Assembly: GCF_000695255.1 (NCBI RefSeq)
Contig: NZ_JMIB01000004.1
Coordinates: 62,001-126,000 of the forward strand
Source of the DNA: Photobacterium galatheae
Lineage (GTDB): Bacteria; Pseudomonadota; Gammaproteobacteria; Enterobacterales; Vibrionaceae
Length of the DNA stretch: 64,000 nucleotides
Direction: 5' to 3'
The position numbers were made by a program, and so were the translations under genes. Position 1 is the stretch's first letter. Each line of letters begins with the position of its first letter. The notes under the pieces were generated by a model. It worked only from the letters and a program-made list of their open reading frames with translations. It made no database searches and was not told the DNA's origin. Of the stretch, positions 38,718 through 47,859 are shown piece after piece.

Positions 38718-38749
38718 AAGCGGCAGGGGCAAGCCCTTGCCGCTTTTTT
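38718..38749 (+). terminator. Intrinsic terminator of the second flagellin gene
   Basis: AAGCGGCAGGGGC pairs imperfectly with GCCCTTGCCGCTT around a short loop, followed by six T. It separates the flagellin from flaG. Confidence 0.85.
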
Positions 38750-38770
38750 CGATCAAGAAGGTATCAGACC

Positions 38771-39217
38771 ATGGACGTTAAATCTGTATTAAACCCTTCA
38801 TTTCTCTCCCGCTTTTCTTCATCAGGCACTAAATCTACTGTTGGCACGGATGTTGCAAAACCTTCTACAGGTCAGTCGCAAGATAATTCTTTGACGGTTC
38901 AGGCCCAGAGCCCAAGCGCAACAAACGCATCCTCACCCAGTGATGTCAGACGCGTGGAGCAAACTGCAAAGCTGGAAGAACATCGTCAGCTACAGCGCCA
39001 GCAATTGGAAAAGCTGGTGGAAAGTATTGAAGATTTTATTGGCTCAATGAACAAAGGCCTGGCATTCCGTATCGACGAAGAATCCGGACGTCAGGTTGTC
39101 ACCGTGTATGAAAAAGAAAGCGGTGAGGTGGTTCGCCAGATCCCTGATGAAGACATGCTGGTTTTATCCCGTCAGATCGCCTCGTATACGACTGGCCTTC
39201 TGACGACAAAAGTCTAA
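38771..39217 (+). CDS. flaG: FlaG family protein
   Basis: A 148-residue protein with a disordered Ser/Thr/Gln-rich N-terminal half and the FlaG domain at the C-terminal end (LAFRIDEESGRQVVTVYEKE, then SGEVVRQIPDEDML). FlaG proteins affect filament length in several species; the mechanism is not settled. It starts the flaG-fliD-flaI-fliS run, with fliD 21 bases downstream. No separate consensus flagellar promoter was seen before it, so read-through from the flagellin is possible. Confidence 0.93.
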   Translation: MDVKSVLNPSFLSRFSSSGTKSTVGTDVAKPSTGQSQDNSLTVQAQSPSATNASSPSDVRRVEQTAKLEEHRQLQRQQLEKLVESIEDFIGSMNKGLAFRIDEESGRQVVTVYEKESGEVVRQIPDEDMLVLSRQIASYTTGLLTTKV

Positions 39218-39238
39218 CGGTTACAGGTTGAGGTTTAG

Positions 39239-40612
39239 ATGAATATTGGCGCAATGGGTACGGCTTCCGGCTTGGATATCAATACCATGGTCGACAAGAT
39301 CGTCGCTGCTGAACGGGCGCCAAAAGAAGAGCGTATCAATCAGCGTCGTGATCAGGCAAATGTCGAGCTGAGTGCTTACGGTCGTTTAAAAGGCGCTCTG
39401 GATGGTATGAAAAGCCTGATGGCGGAATTCCGTCAGGACAAAGCTTTATCTGCGCGTACGGCATCATCTGACAACCAGGACATGGTTTCGGTTCGCGCCA
39501 GCCATGAAGCCCAGCCGGGACGTTATACGGTTGAAGTCAAACAACTGGCGACCGCGCACAAGATTGCCTCGCTGGCTGTCGATGACAAAGTGGCACTCGG
39601 TGCCGGAAAAATGACACTGTCTGTGGGCGGTCAGTCTTTTGACGTTTCCATTGACAGCAATGAAAGCAAGCTGCTGGATGTCGTGCGGCAAATCAACCGC
39701 CATCCCGATAATCAAGGGGTATTGGCATCAGTGATTCAAGACAGTAATGGCGCGCGCCTGGTGCTGACCTCAGACAAAACCGGCGAGCATAATCCGCTGA
39801 AAGTCATGGTCGATGCAGCACCTGGCAGTCCATTGCAACAGTTTGCTTTTGACAGCAGCCAGCCGGCCAGCCCGATGCTTGAAATGCAGGCCGCAGCTGA
39901 TGCAAAAGTATTGATTGATGGTTTGGCTGAAGTGAGCAGCGAGACCAACACCCTGAAAGATGCCATTCCAGGCTTGGATATGGATCTGAAACAACTGTCG
40001 GCTGAGAGTGAAAAGCCTCAGGCGGTGATTGAAGTGGGTTATGACCGGGACAGAGCCGGTGCTCAGATTGAACGTTTCGTGAATGCCTATAATCAGTTTT
40101 ACGACACGGCGATGGAGCTTGGGAAATTTGACCCGGGCACACAGGATAAAGGACCACTGGTGGGTGACAGTATGCTGCGTTCATCGATTCAGCAGCTGCG
40201 AAATGCTTTCAGTACACCACTGGAAGATGGTCCGGCCAGTATCCAGACACTCAGCGAATTGGGAATCACAACCTCAATGAGTGGTCATCTGGAAATCGAC
40301 TACGATAAGTTGGATAAGCAACTGAACCGGAATTTTGCCGACGTTGGCGAGTTTTTTGGCAGTCGAAAAGGATTTTCCCGCCGTATCGAAGATCTGCTGC
40401 ACGCCTATACTGGGGCAACCGGCAGTATTTCGAACCGTGAGAAAAGTATTAACGAGCAGGTATTGAAGCTCAATACTGAAGAGCGTGACCTGGACCGCCG
40501 GATGGAAAGTGTCTATCAGCGCACCCATGACCAGTTTGCGGCAATGGATCATGCCATGGGGCAGATGCAAAGCCAACTGGGTTCAATGATGAGTATGATG
40601 CCGCAAATGTAA
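39239..40612 (+). CDS. fliD: FliD, filament cap protein
   Basis: HAP2 cap that folds and inserts flagellin at the filament tip. The 457-residue product begins GAMGTASGLDINTMVDKIV, the family signature, and has a C-terminal coiled-coil (about 390-440) with NEQVLKLNTEERDLDRRM. The TTGAGGTTTAG stretch before the ATG is a modest ribosome binding site. The neighbours flaG, flaI and fliS are the usual ones in Vibrio. Confidence 0.97.
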   Translation: MNIGAMGTASGLDINTMVDKIVAAERAPKEERINQRRDQANVELSAYGRLKGALDGMKSLMAEFRQDKALSARTASSDNQDMVSVRASHEAQPGRYTVEVKQLATAHKIASLAVDDKVALGAGKMTLSVGGQSFDVSIDSNESKLLDVVRQINRHPDNQGVLASVIQDSNGARLVLTSDKTGEHNPLKVMVDAAPGSPLQQFAFDSSQPASPMLEMQAAADAKVLIDGLAEVSSETNTLKDAIPGLDMDLKQLSAESEKPQAVIEVGYDRDRAGAQIERFVNAYNQFYDTAMELGKFDPGTQDKGPLVGDSMLRSSIQQLRNAFSTPLEDGPASIQTLSELGITTSMSGHLEIDYDKLDKQLNRNFADVGEFFGSRKGFSRRIEDLLHAYTGATGSISNREKSINEQVLKLNTEERDLDRRMESVYQRTHDQFAAMDHAMGQMQSQLGSMMSMMPQM

Positions 40613-40636
40613 CGGCAGAGAACGGGAGGGAAGGCA

Positions 40637-40936
40637 ATGTCAGTCAAGATGATGCAAACCCTGGCCGACATTGATCAGCAATTGAATCAGCTGATTAATG
40701 ATGGCTCAGACATTGATGTGGAGCAGCTGCATCAGCTGCTGGCGGATCGCCAGACAGTGCTGAACGATCTGAAGGCGATTCCGGAGTTGTTGGACAAAGA
40801 GAGTTGGCAGGAAGCCATCAACAGAACTTCAGATTTGCTGGCAAAATTACGCGAACGACGTGAATTGTCGGCAAATCAATTGAAACGGTTGCAGCACGGA
40901 CAACGTTCGGTGCAGACATATAATCAATTTCGCTAA
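40637..40936 (+). CDS. flaI: FlaI, FliT-like flagellar chaperone
   Basis: A 99-residue helical protein between fliD and fliS, the place of Vibrio flaI. The composition (Leu/Gln/Glu/Arg, no signal, no membrane segment) fits a FliT-like chaperone for FliD. GGGAGGGAAGG before the ATG is a strong ribosome binding site. Function is inferred from position and size more than from motifs. Confidence 0.85.
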   Translation: MSVKMMQTLADIDQQLNQLINDGSDIDVEQLHQLLADRQTVLNDLKAIPELLDKESWQEAINRTSDLLAKLRERRELSANQLKRLQHGQRSVQTYNQFR

Positions 40937-40945
40937 GGTAACATC

Positions 40946-41356
40946 ATGGTCATGAGAGGAAATCTACAGGCTTATAAGCGAGTCTCCGTAGACAGTCAGT
41001 TAACATCTGCATCGCCGCATCGCGTGATTCAAATGCTGATGTCTGGTGCCGTAGAGCGCTTAATTCAAGGCAAAGCGGCGATGGAACAGGGTTCAATCTC
41101 CATCAAAGGTGAGCGCCTGGGCAAGGCGTTGGATATCGTGATCAGTCTGCGTGGCTGCCTGTCTTTTGAAGACGGTGGCGAGGTCGCAAAGAATCTGGAT
41201 TCACTGTATTTATACATGATTGAAAAAATCACCACAGCGAACCAGAGCAACGACAGCACGCATGTTGACGAAGTGATCGAGATGTTGAGGGAAATTAAAT
41301 CTGCCTGGGATCAAATTCCTCCTGAGTATCACAATATTACACAGATGGAGTATTAA
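40946..41356 (+). CDS. fliS: FliS, flagellin export chaperone
   Basis: FliS keeps flagellin unpolymerised before export. The 136-residue product has the family start NLQAYKRVSVDSQLTSASPHRVIQML (given as LQAYKRVSVDSQLTSASPHR) and the four-helix bundle with SIKGERLGKALDIVISLRG. It ends this late-gene block 229 bases before flrA. Also named flaJ in Vibrio. Confidence 0.96.
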   Translation: MVMRGNLQAYKRVSVDSQLTSASPHRVIQMLMSGAVERLIQGKAAMEQGSISIKGERLGKALDIVISLRGCLSFEDGGEVAKNLDSLYLYMIEKITTANQSNDSTHVDEVIEMLREIKSAWDQIPPEYHNITQMEY

Positions 41357-41395
41357 TACGTTTATTACTCCCGCGTAAACGTTCTCACCTCAAAA

Positions 41396-41428
41396 CGCAA
41401 TTTAGAGAAGCATAGCCAATAAATTGCG
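41396..41428 (+). repeat. Nine-base inverted repeat downstream of fliS
   Basis: CGCAATTTA and its perfect complement TAAATTGCG are separated by 15 bases. No T-run. It may end the fliS transcript or lie in flrA control. Confidence 0.5.
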
Positions 41429-41445
41429 TAACGCAGTACATTCCG

Positions 41446-41485
41446 TGGCACTGGGCTCACAGCTTTTCACTGTGCCCGGTTGCCA
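41446..41485 (+). repeat. Imperfect hairpin overlapping the flrA -35 element
   Basis: TGGCA/TGCCA outside, GGG/CCC and CACAG/CTGTG inside with small bulges. Its right arm contains the TTGCCA -35 element of the candidate flrA promoter. Confidence 0.45.
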
Positions 41486-41507
41486 AGTCCTGTTCTTTTA
41501 TTACAAT
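41480..41507 (+). promoter_or_regulatory. Candidate sigma-70 promoter of flrA
   Basis: TTGCCA and TACAAT separated by 16 bases. It predicts a leader of about 70 bases before the ATG. A sigma-70 promoter is expected for the master regulator. Confidence 0.55.
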
Positions 41508-41585
41508 GGACAGCAATTAATCGTTGGTTGCTGTTCCGTTCGAATACGCCATAAGAATAGATAAAGACAGGCAAGTATCACTTCT

Positions 41586-43049
41586 ATGCAAGGTTTAGCG
41601 AAAACCCTCGTCATTGATGACGACCCGCAGCACCGCCACGATCTCAGCGTGATCCTCAACTTTGTCGGTGAGCAGCATGAAGCGATATCCACCGATGAAG
41701 CTGACAATACACTGTGGGATCAACCCTGGGGTGCCTGCTTAATCGGTCATATCCATTCTGTGAAGAAACAGAATCAGGTGCTGGAACAACTGCGTCAGCG
41801 GTATCAAATCCCTGTACTGACCATGCCCGAGCTTGAAAAAGCGGTTTCCGGTATGCCAAATTTTGTTGGTGTGCTGGCGCATCCGCTGCATTACACACAG
41901 CTCATGGATGCACTGCGTCACTGCCAGGAATTTCAAGGTAAACACAGTTTCCAGGTGCCGCAACTGGCGCGTAAAAATACCCTTTTCCGCAGCATGGTCG
42001 GACGCAGCGAAAGTATCAGCCAGGTCCGTCATCTGATTGAACAGGTGGCCGGAACAGATGCGAATGTGCTGATCCTGGGTGAGTCCGGCACGGGCAAAGA
42101 AGTCGTTGCCCGGAATATTCACTACCATTCCTGCCGTGGAAAAGGGCCATTTGTGCCAGTGAACTGTGGCGCGATCCCGCCGGATCTACTGGAAAGCGAG
42201 TTGTTTGGTCACGAAAAAGGGGCGTTTACCGGGGCGATTTCTGCCCGAAAAGGCCGCTTTGAACTGGCTGAAGGCGGTACGCTCTTTCTGGATGAAATTG
42301 GCGACATGCCCATGCCGATGCAGGTTAAGCTATTACGGGTGATCCAGGAGCGCTGTTTTGAGCGTGTTGGCGGGAATCAGTCGATTAAAGCGAATGTCCG
42401 GATCATCGCCGCGACACATCGCAACTTGGATCAAATGATTGCTGAAAATCAGTTCCGCGAAGATCTGTATTACCGGTTGAATGTATTCCCGATTGAAACG
42501 CCGTCATTGCGTGAGCGTCTGGAAGATATCCCGTTGCTGCTGCAGGAATTACTGACCCGAATGGAAGCTGAAGGCGCGAAGCCGGTTCATTTCACGCCAA
42601 GGGCGATCACTTCTCTGATGGAACACGACTGGCCGGGCAATGTGCGGGAACTGGCGAATCTGGTTGAGCGTCTGATGATTCTCTATCCGGGGGAGATGGT
42701 CGATGTGAATCACTTGCCGGTGAAATATCGTTACTGTGAGCTGCCTGATTTCCGTCCGGAAGAGCGCACCATGTCGGTTGAAGATGAAGAGCGTGCCTTA
42801 CTGGCAGACGTCTTTTCCAGTGGCTATCAGGAATCGGATGAGAATTTTGGCTTCAGCGATTTACCGCCTGAAGGATTGAACCTTAAGGAAATGCTGGCCG
42901 AACTTGAAGTGGATATGATTCGTCAGGCGCTGGAAGCACAGGCCGGTGTGGTGGCTAGAGCAGCAGACATGCTGGGTATGCGGCGAACAACGCTGGTGGA
43001 AAAAATGCGCAAGTACAATATTTCGACTAAAGAAGTGAACAATGCTTAA
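41586..43049 (+). CDS. flrA: FlrA, sigma-54-dependent master flagellar regulator
   Basis: Top activator of polar flagellar genes with RpoN. The 487 residues have a degenerate receiver-like (FleQ) domain (about 7-115) without the usual acceptor aspartate, an AAA+ domain with GESGTGKE (165-172) and the sigma-54-contacting GAFTGA (212-217), and a C-terminal Fis-type helix-turn-helix (about 445-480). Arg-135 and Arg-176, the pair reported to bind cyclic di-GMP in V. cholerae FlrA, are both present at the same numbers, so inhibition by c-di-GMP is expected. Flanked by a sigma-70-like promoter and a terminator. Confidence 0.97.
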   Translation: MQGLAKTLVIDDDPQHRHDLSVILNFVGEQHEAISTDEADNTLWDQPWGACLIGHIHSVKKQNQVLEQLRQRYQIPVLTMPELEKAVSGMPNFVGVLAHPLHYTQLMDALRHCQEFQGKHSFQVPQLARKNTLFRSMVGRSESISQVRHLIEQVAGTDANVLILGESGTGKEVVARNIHYHSCRGKGPFVPVNCGAIPPDLLESELFGHEKGAFTGAISARKGRFELAEGGTLFLDEIGDMPMPMQVKLLRVIQERCFERVGGNQSIKANVRIIAATHRNLDQMIAENQFREDLYYRLNVFPIETPSLRERLEDIPLLLQELLTRMEAEGAKPVHFTPRAITSLMEHDWPGNVRELANLVERLMILYPGEMVDVNHLPVKYRYCELPDFRPEERTMSVEDEERALLADVFSSGYQESDENFGFSDLPPEGLNLKEMLAELEVDMIRQALEAQAGVVARAADMLGMRRTTLVEKMRKYNISTKEVNNA

Positions 43050-43090
43050 TTGCCGCCAGGGCTGAGTTTGTCATTTTATTGCCCTGTCAG

Positions 43091-43126
43091 AGGAGCGGTG
43101 TCAAATTTATGACATCGCTCTTTTTT
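43091..43126 (+). terminator. Intrinsic terminator of flrA
   Basis: GAGCGGTGTC pairs with GACATCGCTC (one G-T pair) around an eight-base AT loop, followed by six T. It separates flrA from flrBC. Confidence 0.88.
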
Positions 43127-43166
43127 ATTTCTGTCGGTTAACGCATTGATTTTATGTGGTTATTTT

Positions 43167-43181
43167 TGGCATAAAACATGC
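43167..43181 (+). promoter_or_regulatory. Sigma-54 promoter of flrBC
   Basis: TGGCAT-N5-ATGC with ten bases between GG and GC, 25 bases before the flrB GTG. The expected target of FlrA. Confidence 0.8.
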
Positions 43182-43205
43182 TTGGTTCTTATCAGTTAGG
43201 GAATC

Positions 43206-44285
43206 GTGTCAAAAGGTGTCAAGGTGGAAGAAGGACAATCAGTCTCCCCGCTGGGAAACCTCAGTCAGCAGGTCAGTCGTTACAAGCAAGTTCTTGAAGT
43301 GATGCCGACAGGCGTGATCTTGCTCGATGGGATGGGAAAAGTATGTGAAGCCAACCCCGAAGCTGTCCGCCTGTTAGGAGAGCCGCTGGCAGGAGAGCGC
43401 TGGGTGGCTGTCATCCAGCGTGCATTCGCACCGCAGGAAGATGATGGTCATGAAATCTCTTTACGCAGTGGCCGTAAAGTGAAACTGGCGATTTCAGCAT
43501 CAGACAGCGGGCAGTTGATTGTGATTACGGATATGACGGAAACCCGTCTGCTCCAGTCCCGGTTCAGTGAAATGCAGCGTCTATCGTCACTGGGGCGAAT
43601 GGTCGCGTCACTGGCGCATCAGGTTCGGACGCCCTTGTCCAGTGCGATGCTGTATGCCGCCAACTTATCTTCACCGCAACTGACCCCCCAGACACGGGAC
43701 AGGTTCCAGAGCAAGTTGATGGACCGGCTGCGTGACCTGGAAAAACAGGTCAACGACATGCTGCTGTTTGCCAAAGGCGGCGATAACAAAGTCGTTGCGG
43801 CTTTTACGCTGGAAAATCTGTTCAATGAACTGGATGCCATGATTGAAGCACAGGTGGTGGCGAGCCAGGTGGATTTTTCCATTGAATGTGATGATGAAAG
43901 CCCTTGTATTCTGGGGAATGTCAACGCGCTGGCCAGTGCGATTGGCAACCTGATCACCAATGCGATTCAGATGTCAGGCAAGCAGTGTACCGTCAGCCTG
44001 TCGGTTCTCTGCGAGGATGACACGATCCACCTGAGTGTGAAGGATAACGGACCGGGGATCGAGCCTGAAATGCAACAGAAAGTCTTTGAACCTTTTTTCA
44101 CCACCCGACAGCAGGGGACTGGCCTTGGACTGGCGGTGGTTCAAATGGTCGCAAAGGCGCACAACGGTGGCCTCTCTCTGTTTTCCATACCGGGAGACGG
44201 TGCCACATTCACGCTGAGTCTACCGATGGCTGCATACACAGAGCCTGATAATCATGAACTGACAGTAACAGGAGAAGGGCGATGA
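43206..44285 (+). CDS. flrB: FlrB, cytoplasmic sensor histidine kinase
   Basis: Kinase that phosphorylates FlrC. The 359 residues have a PAS-like domain (about 25-115), the H-box with His-138 in SLAHQVRTPLSSAM, and an ATPase domain with DNGPGIEPEMQQKVFEPFF and TGLGLAVVQMV. No membrane segment is seen, so the input is cytoplasmic. It starts with GTG after AGGGA. Its stop overlaps the flrC start by four bases (ATGA), giving tight coupling. Confidence 0.96.
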   Translation: MSKGVKVEEGQSVSPLGNLSQQVSRYKQVLEVMPTGVILLDGMGKVCEANPEAVRLLGEPLAGERWVAVIQRAFAPQEDDGHEISLRSGRKVKLAISASDSGQLIVITDMTETRLLQSRFSEMQRLSSLGRMVASLAHQVRTPLSSAMLYAANLSSPQLTPQTRDRFQSKLMDRLRDLEKQVNDMLLFAKGGDNKVVAAFTLENLFNELDAMIEAQVVASQVDFSIECDDESPCILGNVNALASAIGNLITNAIQMSGKQCTVSLSVLCEDDTIHLSVKDNGPGIEPEMQQKVFEPFFTTRQQGTGLGLAVVQMVAKAHNGGLSLFSIPGDGATFTLSLPMAAYTEPDNHELTVTGEGR

Positions 44286-45679
44286 CAAGCCGGGTACTGA
44301 TCGTTGAGGATGACGAAGGACTGCGCGAGGCCCTGGTCGACACACTGGCACTCGCCGGTTATCAATGGCTGGAAGCAGAAAGTGCGGAGCAGGCGCTGTT
44401 GCTGCTGAAGTCGGATAAGGTCGATATTGTTGTATCCGATGTTCAGATGGCTGGAATGGATGGGCTGGGCCTGTTACGCAATATCAAGCAGCACTGGCCT
44501 AAACTGCCGGTTTTGCTGATGACGGCGTATGCCAATATTGAAGATGCCGTTGCAGCCATGAAAGATGGTGCCATTGATTATATGGCGAAGCCATTTGCAC
44601 CGGAAGTCCTGCTGAATATGGTCAGCCGCTATGCACCGGTGAAAGCGGAAAGCAGCCATGCCGTGGTGGCGGATGAAAAAAGCCTGAAGTTACTGGCGCT
44701 GGCTGAGCGTGTAGCCCAGACAGATGCCAGTGTCATGGTGCTGGGGCCGAGTGGTTCCGGGAAAGAAGTGATGTCCCGCTACATTCATCAGCACTCGACA
44801 CGATGCGATGGCCCATTTATCGCCATTAACTGTGCCGCGATTCCTGACAATATGCTTGAAGCGACCTTGTTCGGCTATGAGAAAGGGGCCTTTACCGGTG
44901 CGGTTCAAGCCTGTCCAGGCAAGTTCGAACAGGCACAGGGGGGCACCATTTTGCTGGACGAAATCAGCGAAATGGATCTGAACCTGCAGGCGAAGTTATT
45001 GCGTGTGCTGCAGGAACGTGAAGTGGAAAGGTTAGGGAGCCGCAAGAGCATCAAACTGGATGTGCGTGTGCTGGCAACCAGTAACCGCGATCTGAAGCAG
45101 TATGTGGCGGAAGGAAATTTCCGGGAAGACCTTTACTACCGCTTAAATGTGTTTCCACTTGTTTGGCCGGCACTGGCGGAACGTCCGGGAGATATTTTGC
45201 CGCTGGCCAGCCATCTGGCTGAGCGACATTGCCAGAAACAGGGATTACCTGCGCCTGTTTTCTCGAAAGAGGCACAACACCGACTGTTACAGTACAACTG
45301 GCCTGGCAATGTCCGTGAGCTGGACAATGTGGTGCAGCGCGCCCTGATTCTGGCAGGAGAGGCTGAAATCGGCGGAGAACACATTCTGCTGGAGGGGCTG
45401 GACTGGATGGACGCGCAAGGATTGCAGCAGGCAGTTACGACCGCAGTGCCGGTCGCACCGACTGCCAGCGAGCCTCAGTTTATTCCGGTTCCCGCCGGTG
45501 TGAGTTCAGAAGGATTGGGCAGTGAGCTGCGTGAACAGGAGTTCGCGATTATTCTCGATGCGATTCAGGCCTGTGAAGGAAAACGCAAAGAAGTAGCCGA
45601 GCGTTTAGGCATCAGTCCGCGTACCTTACGGTACAAATTGGCCAAGATGAGAGACGCCGGAATCGAGATCCCAGTTTGA
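44282..45679 (+). CDS. flrC: FlrC, sigma-54-dependent response regulator
   Basis: Activates the second tier of flagellar genes. The 465 residues comprise a receiver with phospho-acceptor Asp-53 (VVSDVQMAGMDG), an AAA+ domain with GPSGSGKE and GAFTGA, and a C-terminal Fis-type DNA-binding helix (KRKEVAERLGISPRTLRYKL). It lies directly after flrB and is the likely activator of the flgB, flgF, flgK and flagellin sigma-54 promoters seen here. Confidence 0.97.
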   Translation: MTSRVLIVEDDEGLREALVDTLALAGYQWLEAESAEQALLLLKSDKVDIVVSDVQMAGMDGLGLLRNIKQHWPKLPVLLMTAYANIEDAVAAMKDGAIDYMAKPFAPEVLLNMVSRYAPVKAESSHAVVADEKSLKLLALAERVAQTDASVMVLGPSGSGKEVMSRYIHQHSTRCDGPFIAINCAAIPDNMLEATLFGYEKGAFTGAVQACPGKFEQAQGGTILLDEISEMDLNLQAKLLRVLQEREVERLGSRKSIKLDVRVLATSNRDLKQYVAEGNFREDLYYRLNVFPLVWPALAERPGDILPLASHLAERHCQKQGLPAPVFSKEAQHRLLQYNWPGNVRELDNVVQRALILAGEAEIGGEHILLEGLDWMDAQGLQQAVTTAVPVAPTASEPQFIPVPAGVSSEGLGSELREQEFAIILDAIQACEGKRKEVAERLGISPRTLRYKLAKMRDAGIEIPV

Positions 45680-45716
45680 CCATAAAAGATGAAATAACAG
45701 ATTAATTTCATATTTT

Positions 45717-45731
45717 TGGCGTTAAGCTTGC
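45717..45731 (+). promoter_or_regulatory. Sigma-54 promoter of the fliE operon
   Basis: TGGCGT-N5-TTGC with ten bases between GG and GC, 64 bases before the fliE ATG. Confidence 0.82.
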
Positions 45732-45794
45732 ACAACTTTATCTTTTAAAGCGCGATGGCTATTCAATCGTCAAAAAGTAGCACGGAGATAACAA

Positions 45795-46106
45795 ATGAAA
45801 GTCAACGGATTTCTGTCAGAAATGCAGGCATTGAAAATGGAGGCGACGAATACCTCCCGTCCGGCGACCGGCGCGCAGGTGAGTGCCGATTTTGGTGCTG
45901 CCCTGCAAGACGCCATCCAGAATGTGAACGGTCTGCAAAAGACGTCCAGTGAACTGAGCAGCCGTTTTGATCAGGGCGATCGCAGCGTTTCGCTGTCTGA
46001 CGTGATGATCGCCAGAAACAAATCCAGTGTAGCCTTTGAAGCAACGGTTCAGGTTCGAAATAAGCTGGTTGAAGCTTATAAAGAACTGATGAACATGCCG
46101 GTTTAA
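45795..46106 (+). CDS. fliE: FliE, MS-ring to rod adaptor
   Basis: First exported rod-side protein, linking FliF to FlgB. The 103-residue product has the C-terminal family block SLSDVMIARNKSSVAFEATV followed by QVRNKLVEAYKELMNMPV. ACGGAG lies before the ATG. It opens fliEFGHIJ; fliF starts 16 bases after its stop. Confidence 0.96.
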   Translation: MKVNGFLSEMQALKMEATNTSRPATGAQVSADFGAALQDAIQNVNGLQKTSSELSSRFDQGDRSVSLSDVMIARNKSSVAFEATVQVRNKLVEAYKELMNMPV

Positions 46107-46122
46107 TTCAGGAATTAAGTGA

Positions 46123-47859
46123 GTGTCGGAACAAACATCCAACGAACTCGCCGTAGCGGGTAATGCACCAGCCCCGATCGTTTCCGATAGCGATCTGGAG
46201 CTGCAAAATCCGGATCTTGAAGAAAAGAGTGCCACGCGTGTTGACAGCATGCTGGGCAATCTTGATTTGCTGCGTCAGGTGATTTTGGTGCTGTCGGTGG
46301 CGATTTGTGTTGCCTTGATTGTACTGGTGGTGGCCTGGCTGAAAGAGCCGGAAATGCGGCCATTAGGAAATTTTTCCACGGAAGAGTTGATTCCGATCCT
46401 GGACCATTTTGACCAGAAGAAGATCGAATATCAGCTAGATGGCAATACCATTCGTGTCCCAGCGGATCAGTACGGGGCGATGAAATTAGAGCTGACCCGT
46501 GCCGGGCTGAACAATCCGACTGCAGAAGGAGACGACATCCTGCTGCAGGATATGGGCTTTGGTGTTTCTCAGCGTCTGGAACAAGAGCGCCTGAAGCTTA
46601 GCCGTGAGCGTCAGCTTGCGCGGGCGATTGAACAAATCAGCCAGGTGCGCAAAGCACAGGTCTTGCTGGCGATGCCGAAACAGAGCGTTTTTGTTCGCCA
46701 TAATCAGGAAGCCACCGCCAGTGTTTTCTTAACCCTGAGTACCGGCGGTACGCTGGGACAGCAGGAAGTGGATTCGATTGTTGATATGGTATCGACCGCG
46801 GTGCCGGGCCTGAAGCCTAGCCGTGTGACCGTGACCGATCAACATGGTCGTCTGCTGAGTTCAGGCACCGAAGACCCGGCAGCCACGGCGCGCCGCAAAG
46901 AATACGAGCTGGAGCGGAAACAGGAACAGGCACTGCGTGAAAAGATTGATGCAATTCTGATCCCTGTACTCGGTCTGGGCAACTATACCTCGCAGGTTGA
47001 TGTCTCAATGGATTTCAGCGCGCAGGAAGAAACCCAGAAGCGTTTTGACCCGAATACACCGTCAACCCGAAGTGAATACACGCTGGAAGATTACAACAAT
47101 GGACGTGCTGTCGCCGGGATTCCGGGGGCGCTGAGTAACCAGCCGCCGCAGGATTCGTCGATTCCGCAGGATGTGATCGATCTGCAAACCGGGAAGGGCG
47201 GCGATGGCTCTGTCCACCGTGAAGCCACGCGAAATTTCGAGCTGGATACCACGATTCGTCACAAACGTTCGCAAACTGGCACGATTAGTCGTCAGACGGT
47301 TTCTGTGGCCGTGAACTATAAGCCACAGGTGAATCCGGAAACGGGTGAAGTGACCCGAATTCCTGTGACCGAAGCGGAACTGGCGAAAATCCGTCGTCTG
47401 TTGATGGGCGGTGTCGGCTTCCTGGAAGGCCGAGGCGATATGCTTGAAGTGATTTCCGTCCCGTTTGCCACGCAAGAGCAAGAGCGTGTGGTCGACATGC
47501 CAATCTGGGAACATCCGAATTTCAATACCTGGGTTCGCTGGTTGGCGGCTGCGCTGGTGATTGTTGCGATTCTGCTCATTCTGGTGCGACCTGCGATGCG
47601 CAAGCTGCTGTATCCGAATCAGGCTGCCGATGGTACGCCACTGGATGAAAATGGTATGCCAATTCTCGCAGACGGCGATGAGCTGATTGGCGCTGATCTG
47701 GATGGCGTTGAGGGCATTGACCTGACGAACAGTAATCTGGAGCTGCCAAATCTGCACAAAGATGATGACTTGCTGAAAGCCGTGCGTGCACTGGTAGCGA
47801 ATGAGCCGGATCTGGCGGCGATGGTAGTGAAGAACTGGGTATACGAAGATGGCAAATGA
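46123..47859 (+). CDS. fliF: FliF, MS-ring protein
   Basis: Forms the MS ring in the inner membrane. The 578-residue product has membrane helices at about 51-72 and 465-488, and ring-building motifs between them (LDHFDQKKIEY, RVTVTDQHGRLLSS). It ends with the C-terminal FliG-binding tail (VANEPDLAAMVVKNWV). A GTG start is used with a weak ribosome binding site. The fliG start lies 11 bases inside its end, so translation is coupled. Confidence 0.97.
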   Translation: MSEQTSNELAVAGNAPAPIVSDSDLELQNPDLEEKSATRVDSMLGNLDLLRQVILVLSVAICVALIVLVVAWLKEPEMRPLGNFSTEELIPILDHFDQKKIEYQLDGNTIRVPADQYGAMKLELTRAGLNNPTAEGDDILLQDMGFGVSQRLEQERLKLSRERQLARAIEQISQVRKAQVLLAMPKQSVFVRHNQEATASVFLTLSTGGTLGQQEVDSIVDMVSTAVPGLKPSRVTVTDQHGRLLSSGTEDPAATARRKEYELERKQEQALREKIDAILIPVLGLGNYTSQVDVSMDFSAQEETQKRFDPNTPSTRSEYTLEDYNNGRAVAGIPGALSNQPPQDSSIPQDVIDLQTGKGGDGSVHREATRNFELDTTIRHKRSQTGTISRQTVSVAVNYKPQVNPETGEVTRIPVTEAELAKIRRLLMGGVGFLEGRGDMLEVISVPFATQEQERVVDMPIWEHPNFNTWVRWLAAALVIVAILLILVRPAMRKLLYPNQAADGTPLDENGMPILADGDELIGADLDGVEGIDLTNSNLELPNLHKDDDLLKAVRALVANEPDLAAMVVKNWVYEDGK

